Below are positions 7,259-10,969 of a stretch of DNA of 10,969 nucleotides, one piece after another (within the stretch, counting starts at the first letter, position 1; each line of letters starts with the position of its first letter). The stretch covers positions 1 to 10,969 of the forward strand of contig JAICUV010000101.1 of assembly GCA_025935655.1 (NCBI GenBank), given 5' to 3'. Made by a program: the position numbers and the translations under genes. Below the pieces are notes generated by a model. The model ran no database searches and was not told the DNA's origin. It saw only the letters and a program-made list of their open reading frames with translations. The DNA comes from Chloroflexota bacterium (GTDB lineage: Bacteria > Chloroflexota > Limnocylindria > Limnocylindrales > CSP1-4).

Positions 7259-8285
7259 ACGCGGTCCAGTCGAGGATGACCTTGCCGGAGTCGCCGGAGC
7301 GGGCCGTGGCGAACGCCGCCTCGTGCTCGCGGAACGGGAAGCGATGCGTGATCGCGGGCGTGATGTCGAGGCCCGACTGGAGCATCACCGTCATCTTGTA
7401 CCAGGTCTCGTACATCTCCCGGCCGTAGATGCCCTTGACCGTCAGCATCTTGAACACGATCTCGTTGATGTCGATGGGGATCTCCGCGGTCGGGATGCCG
7501 AGGATCGCGATGCCGCCGCCGTGCGCCATCGAGCTGATGGCCGAGCGGAGCGCCGTCGCGTTGCCCGACATCTCCATGGCCACGTCGAAGCCTTCGACCA
7601 TGCCCAGCTCCTCGGCGACGCTGGCGAGCGTGCGCTCGCGCGGGTCGACGGTGACGGTCGCGCCCATGCGCTCCGCCAGCGCGCGTCGCACGGGGTTGGG
7701 CTCGCTCACCACGACGAACCGCGCCCCCGCGTGCTTCGCGACAGCCGTCGCCATGAGCCCGATCGGCCCGGCGCCGCTGACGAGCACGTCCTCGCCCAGC
7801 ACGTCGAACGCGAGCGCGGTGTGCACCGCGTTGCCGAACGGGTCGAAGATCGCGGCGACATCCTCGTCCACGCCCGGCCAGTGGTTCCAGACGTTGGTCG
7901 CCGGGAGGACGACGTACTCCGCGAACGCGCCGTCGCGCCCGACGCCCAGGCCCACGGTGTGGGCGCACAGGTGGCGGCGGCCGGCCATGCAGTGGCGGCA
8001 CAGCCCGCAGGTGACGTGCCCCTCGCCGGAGACGATGTCGCCGGGCGAGAAGTCGTAGACGTTGGAGCCCGTCTCCACGACCTCGCCCACGAACTCGTGG
8101 CCGACGACGAGCGGCGGGTTGATCGTGCGGGCCGCCCACGGGTCCCACGACTCGATGTGCAGGTCCGTCCCGCAGATCCCCGTCTTGCGGACGCGGATCA
8201 GCACGTCGTTGATGCCGACCTCCGGGTCGGGGACGGTCTCGAGCGAGAGGCCCGGGCCGGGCGCGGTCTTCACGAGAGCGAGCAT
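7257..8285 (-). CDS. tdh: L-threonine 3-dehydrogenase
   Basis: This 342-residue zinc-dependent medium-chain dehydrogenase oxidises L-threonine with NAD+ to 2-amino-3-ketobutyrate. The catalytic zinc ligands C38 (GICGTD), H63 and E64 (GHEF) and the structural zinc cysteines C93, C96, C99 and C107 are all present. GEGH at 87-90 and GRRHLC at 102-107 are typical of this enzyme. The NAD site is GAGPIG at 171-176, with an acidic residue E195 after the next strand. The length equals that of well-studied homologues, and the C-terminus ends KVILDW-type as expected. ATG 8283-8285 is preceded by AGGAG eight bases upstream. It is followed directly by kbl, completing the two-step pathway from threonine to glycine. 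Confidence 0.95.
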   Translation of the reverse strand: MLALVKTAPGPGLSLETVPDPEVGINDVLIRVRKTGICGTDLHIESWDPWAARTINPPLVVGHEFVGEVVETGSNVYDFSPGDIVSGEGHVTCGLCRHCMAGRRHLCAHTVGLGVGRDGAFAEYVVLPATNVWNHWPGVDEDVAAIFDPFGNAVHTALAFDVLGEDVLVSGAGPIGLMATAVAKHAGARFVVVSEPNPVRRALAERMGATVTVDPRERTLASVAEELGMVEGFDVAMEMSGNATALRSAISSMAHGGGIAILGIPTAEIPIDINEIVFKMLTVKGIYGREMYETWYKMTVMLQSGLDITPAITHRFPFREHEAAFATARSGDSGKVILDWTA

Positions 8286-8293
8286 CGGCGCCT

Positions 8294-8298
8294 CTCCT
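8294..8298 (-). promoter_or_regulatory. Ribosome binding site of tdh
   Basis: AGGAG, within GAGGAGAGG, lies eight bases before ATG 8283-8285 on the minus strand. It supports this start. Confidence 0.75.
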
Positions 8299-8331
8299 CG
8301 GTCCTGCCGCCGGTCCCCGGTGCGCGACGCG

Positions 8332-9300
8332 TCAGGCGTCGCGGCGAGGATCGTCGGTCCAGTCGACGACCGGATTCTCCACCACGCCGATGCCCTCGAT
8401 CTCGCATCGGACGCGGTCGCCGGGCACCAGGAACACCGGCGGGTCGCGGAACACGCCGACGCCCGCGGGCGTGCCGGTGATCACGAGATCACCGGGGTCG
8501 AGCGTGATCTGCCGTGAGATGTAGCTGATGAGGCTGGGGACCGAGAAGAGCATGTCGGCCGTATTCCCGTCCTGCATCAGCACTGGCACGCCGGCCTCCT
8601 CGCCCCGACCGGGGATGCGCCAGGAGCGGATGGCGAGGCCGGCGGCCGGATCCACCTCGTCGGGCGTGACGAAGGTCGGGCCGATCGGGAGGAACGTGTC
8701 GCTGCCCTTCGCGCGCAGCCACTGGCCATCGCCCTTCTCGCCCTCGTGGAGCGCCTGCGGCGTGCCCTGCCAGTCACGGGCGCTCACGTCGTTGGTCACG
8801 ACGTACCCCGCCACGTACGCCAGCGCGTCCTCCTCGCTGACGCGCCGCGCGCGCCGGCCGATGACGACACCCAGCTCCACCTCGAGGTCCAGGGCATGCG
8901 TCCCGGGCGGGCGGACGATCGCCTCGCCGTCGCCGATGATCGCGTTGCCGAACTTCGCGAACAGGAGCGGTCGGTCGGGCGCGGGGCGGCCGCCCTCCGC
9001 GACGTGATCGCCGTAGTTGAGCCCGACGCACACGATCTTGCCCGGGTGCTGGACCGCCGGCAGGGGGCGGCGGCGCTCGGGGTCGATGCGCTTCGCGCCC
9101 TTGCGGACGGCGCGCCTGATCGTGGTCTCCAGGTCCGCCCGCCAGCCGTCCACGTTGACGATGCAGCACACCGACTGCCAGGTGAGCATCGACGGCCGTC
9201 GCTCGTGGCGCCGCAGCCGGCCCGCGGTCAGGAGGCCCTCGTCCACGAGCGCCCCGATCCGGTCCTCGCCACGCCGGTCCTGGTGCGCGTACAGCCGCAT
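8332..9300 (-). CDS. Fumarylacetoacetate hydrolase (FAH) superfamily enzyme
   Basis: The 322-residue product has a small N-terminal domain (RLYAHQDRRGEDRIGALVDEG) and a C-terminal FAH catalytic domain from about residue 86. Visible family features are VGLNYGDHVAE (92-102), the metal-binding LDLEVELGVVIG (E140, E142) with D171 in VTNDVSARD, KGSDTFLPIGP (198-208) and LVITGTPAGVG (272-282). Members hydrolyse or isomerise 2-oxo/2,4-dioxo acids, as in aromatic degradation, or act as acylpyruvate hydrolases; the substrate cannot be assigned. The start ATG 9298-9300 lies 7 bp after the DUF3105 stop without a clear ribosome site, so translation is probably coupled. It lies 46 bp ahead of tdh, suggesting co-transcription with threonine catabolism. 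Confidence 0.88.
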   Translation of the reverse strand: MRLYAHQDRRGEDRIGALVDEGLLTAGRLRRHERRPSMLTWQSVCCIVNVDGWRADLETTIRRAVRKGAKRIDPERRRPLPAVQHPGKIVCVGLNYGDHVAEGGRPAPDRPLLFAKFGNAIIGDGEAIVRPPGTHALDLEVELGVVIGRRARRVSEEDALAYVAGYVVTNDVSARDWQGTPQALHEGEKGDGQWLRAKGSDTFLPIGPTFVTPDEVDPAAGLAIRSWRIPGRGEEAGVPVLMQDGNTADMLFSVPSLISYISRQITLDPGDLVITGTPAGVGVFRDPPVFLVPGDRVRCEIEGIGVVENPVVDWTDDPRRDA

Positions 9301-9307
9301 CGGACGG

Positions 9308-10216
9308 CTAGCTGGCCGAGGGGCTCGGGCTGGGTTGCACGCTGGGGCTCGCGGCCGGCGCCGAGGCGGCCGGGCTCTCGCTGGGCGCCGCGGACGGGCT
9401 CGCCTCCACGGGGGCGCTCGGCGCCGGGCTCGCGGACGGCGGGTTGCACTGCGGCTCCGGCGGGCTGATCCACTGGCCGTCGGGCGAGACCCGCTCGCCG
9501 TACTGCAGGAAGAAGTCGTAGACCTGCTGCGTGTCGAGCGTGTCCATGTACAGGACGCGGTTCCAGACCAGCGCCGCGAACTTGGTGGGCATCTGCTCGA
9601 ACCGCGCGACGACCGGTCCCACCGTGCCCGGCGGGATCTGGCAGATCGCGCTGGTCGGGAACCCGGCGCTGAAGTCGCGCAGCGCCTGGAGCGTGGCGTC
9701 GTCGCACGCGCCCTTGTCGCAGGAGTAGAGGAGGACCAGGCCGCCGTGCTCCAGGTTGTGGACCCAGCCGGTCGGCGAGCTGTTGTCGTCCGGCCCGTAG
9801 ACCTTGGGCTGGAGCGGGCCGTACCCGGATCGGTTGACGTGCTTGCCCGACGCGGGCGGACAGACCGGGTAGGTCACCTTCTCGCCCGAGCTCACGTGCT
9901 GGTTGCCCATGTCCGGCTGGATCTGGCCGATCTCGCCGGAGGCCGCAGGCTTGACGGTGTCGATGGTCGTGCAGGCGTAGGTCGGCGCGGCGGCGGACGT
10001 GAACACGAAGGCGCTGACGCCCACGACGACGGCGATCACGGCGATCGCGATGATCGGCGTCCGGAACCGCTGGAGCGCGCTCTGCTCCTCGTGGCGGCGG
10101 CGCTGCGTCGACCGGCGGCCTGCGCGCGGCGAGCCCGTGGGCCCGGAGGACGGCTTGCGGCTGGACGTCTTGCCGGCGGGGGCGCCCCCGGCGGGCCGCT
10201 TGGTCGAGTCTGTCAA
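9308..10216 (-). CDS. DUF3105-domain membrane-anchored protein
   Basis: The 302-residue product (with the TTG start at 10214-10216) has a basic cytoplasmic N-terminus (1-52), one membrane helix (about 53-72), an outside DUF3105 domain (about 80-257) and a Ser/Ala/Pro-rich tail of about 45 residues. DUF3105 hallmarks are MGNQHV (H107), PPASGKH (120-126) and VHNLEHGG (152-159), a His-rich set suggestive of metal binding. Six cysteines (82, 119, 166, 171, 192, 257) all lie outside the membrane and could form disulfides. The biochemical role of the domain is not established to my knowledge. TTG was chosen because upstream in-frame residues are Arg/Pro-rich and unlike protein; GGAG lies nine bases upstream of it. 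A GTG at 10415-10417 is the longer alternative. It is the first gene of the minus-strand cluster. Confidence 0.78.
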   Translation of the reverse strand: MTDSTKRPAGGAPAGKTSSRKPSSGPTGSPRAGRRSTQRRRHEEQSALQRFRTPIIAIAVIAVVVGVSAFVFTSAAAPTYACTTIDTVKPAASGEIGQIQPDMGNQHVSSGEKVTYPVCPPASGKHVNRSGYGPLQPKVYGPDDNSSPTGWVHNLEHGGLVLLYSCDKGACDDATLQALRDFSAGFPTSAICQIPPGTVGPVVARFEQMPTKFAALVWNRVLYMDTLDTQQVYDFFLQYGERVSPDGQWISPPEPQCNPPSASPAPSAPVEASPSAAPSESPAASAPAASPSVQPSPSPSAS

Positions 10217-10403
10217 GGCTTGCTGCTCCGTGCGGTGCGGCGACGGTCGGGACGGTCGATCGCCGTCGGGGGCGCGATTCTGCGCGACGTTCCGGGAAGG
10301 GTAGCGGCAACCGCGCCACAGCGCGATCGGGCGGGCTGGGGGGCGTGGGGGCTCGGGGAGGCGACGCGTCGTGGGAGGCGGCCCGTCGCCCGACACGCGG
10401 CCT

Positions 10404-10429
10404 CGGGGACGTGGCACGTCCCCGGGGAC
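10404..10429. promoter_or_regulatory. Palindrome cluster, candidate operator for the minus-strand cluster
   Basis: CGGGGACGTG (10404-10413) and CACGTCCCCG (10415-10424) form a perfect 10-bp inverted repeat around one base. GTCCCCGGGGAC (10418-10429) is a second perfect 12-bp palindrome overlapping it. The half-site GGGGAC therefore occurs three times in 26 bases. It lies about 190 bp upstream of the proposed DUF3105 start, a plausible regulator site. No regulator is identified. Confidence 0.45.
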
Positions 10430-10600
10430 TCGCCCGTGGCGAGGGCGCGCTCATCGACGGGACGGCCCCGTCGCCCCAACGCGGCCCTCATGCACGACAG
10501 AATGCGGCGGCGCCCACCCGTGCGAGGAGGCGTCGCTGAACATCGGGTTCGGAGGGGCGCTCGTGCGGGACCTGGCTCGATCCCATTCCGTGGTGCATCG

Positions 10601-10674
10601 GCGAGGGTGGCTCGCCGCGGGTCCACCGCGGGATCGGCATCGCCGGGCTCCCGATGCCGCTCCCTGGGCGGGAG
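10601..10674. other. Chain of four adjacent hairpins, possible structured RNA or leader
   Basis: Stems follow one another almost without gaps. GCGAG/CTCGC (10601-10605 with 10611-10615) has a 5-base loop. CCGCGG/CCGCGG (10615-10620 with 10626-10631) shares one base with the first. CGGCATCG/CGATGCCG (10635-10642 with 10652-10659) is followed by CTCCC/GGGAG (10660-10664 with 10670-10674). GGATC (10631-10635) can also pair with GATCC (10674-10678), enclosing the last two stems as a three-way junction. It matches no RNA family I know, and GC-rich DNA forms hairpins easily. Confidence 0.4.
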
Positions 10675-10856
10675 ATCCGCGCTCGGACCGTCGGGTTTCC
10701 GCCCGCGAGTCGGAGAAGCGACCTCGCCGGTGGACACATGACGCACATTCCGGTCTGTTCACCGTCTGGCAGGCGGCACGACGACGCCGGCGGCCTCCGG
10801 GTTCCGCTTGCCAGGCGGCCCCGCGGCTGGGCGGCGGCCCCCGTGGCCCCGCGGCC

Positions 10857-10873
10857 GCGAGCCGATCGCTCGC
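10857..10873 (-). terminator. Possible terminator hairpin of the right-edge gene
   Basis: GCGAGC (10857-10862) and GCTCGC (10868-10873) pair perfectly around a 5-base loop, starting five bases after the TGA at 10879-10881 on the minus strand. No T tract follows, so this is a weak, position-based call. Confidence 0.35.
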
Positions 10874-10878
10874 CTAGG

Positions 10879-10969
10879 TCAGGGCTCGCTGAGCCAGGTG
10901 CGGACCTCGGGGCGGGTCAGGCCGAAGAACAGGAGGATCGCGAGGACCGTGGCGAACAGCCCGAACAGC
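10879..10969 (-). CDS. C-terminal end of an unidentified membrane protein (5' partial)
   Basis: Reading in from the right edge on the minus strand, 29 codons are followed by TGA (10879-10881). The visible end is a hydrophobic helix (LFGLFATVLAILLFFGL) followed by a short polar tail, TRPEVRTWLSEP. This fits the last transmembrane segment of an integral membrane protein with a short C-terminal tail. The family cannot be determined from this fragment. The codon pattern (C or G in almost every third position) supports real coding. Confidence 0.65.
   Translation of the reverse strand, partial: LFGLFATVLAILLFFGLTRPEVRTWLSEP

Larger units (their letters stand above)
10217..10878. other. Long intergenic region upstream of the minus-strand cluster
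   Basis: I find no convincing gene in these 662 bases: open frames on both strands are short, Arg/Pro-rich and unlike any family. The region must hold the promoter of the DUF3105-to-MBL cluster and the 3' end of the gene entering from the right edge. It contains an operator-like palindrome cluster (10404-10429), a run of hairpins (10601-10674), an 11-bp direct repeat (10817-10827 and 10845-10855) and a hairpin at 10857-10873. No tRNA is seen. Confidence 0.6.

Noticed and set aside
10560..10600. tRNA T-arm-like GGCTCGATCCC
   Set aside because: No matching acceptor, D or anticodon stems can be built around it.
10371..10877. 168-codon open frame in the right-hand spacer, with AGGAGG at about 10524-10530 inside it
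   Set aside because: Arg/Pro/Gly-rich with no domain, no ATG/GTG/TTG at a suitable distance after the AGGAGG, and it runs through the hairpin chain.

Overview
The window is very GC-rich (roughly 70% by eye) and densely coded, with GTG/TTG starts, GTGA stop/start overlaps and exported proteins that carry Thr-, Ser/Pro- or Gly-rich low-complexity tails. Together with a GT39 mannosyltransferase, a DUF5667 protein and a DUF3105 protein, this suggests a high-GC terrestrial bacterium of the Chloroflexota (Limnocylindria-like) or Actinomycetota. This is an inference from style and gene families; there is no rRNA or other phylogenetic marker here.

Layout. (1) Positions 1-396 (+) hold the 3' end of a surface protein: a folded-domain remnant, a 53-residue Thr-rich stalk and a C-terminal membrane anchor. 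(2) It converges on a GT39 protein O-mannosyltransferase-like gene (474-1940, -), with a strong UUCG-capped bidirectional terminator between them. (3) A 321-bp divergent spacer with overlapping palindromes separates the transferase from a small secreted, tail-anchored protein (2262-2660, +). (4) A second bidirectional terminator-like hairpin separates that gene from a long co-directional minus-strand cluster. In transcription order the cluster is: DUF3105 membrane protein (start ~10216), fumarylacetoacetate-hydrolase-fold enzyme, L-threonine 3-dehydrogenase (tdh), glycine C-acetyltransferase (kbl), PHP/histidinol-phosphatase-like enzyme, ECF-type sigma factor, one-TM DUF5667 protein (probable sigma partner) and an MBL-fold hydrolase that ends at 2731. 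Gaps are 7, 46, 9, -4, 21, -4 and 37 bp, so one or more polycistronic mRNAs are likely. (5) A 662-bp non-coding stretch (10217-10878) contains an operator-like palindrome cluster and a tight run of hairpins. (6) The last 91 bases hold the C-terminal end of an unidentified membrane protein (-).

How the genes fit together. Tdh and Kbl form the two-step threonine-to-glycine plus acetyl-CoA pathway. The sigma factor and DUF5667 protein look like a translationally coupled extracytoplasmic signalling pair. The O-mannosyltransferase lies beside two exported Thr/Pro-rich proteins that are natural candidate substrates. Most of the window is conventional. The parts least explained by known families are the sigma/DUF5667 pair placed inside a metabolic operon, the small tail-anchored protein, and the two palindrome/hairpin-rich spacers.
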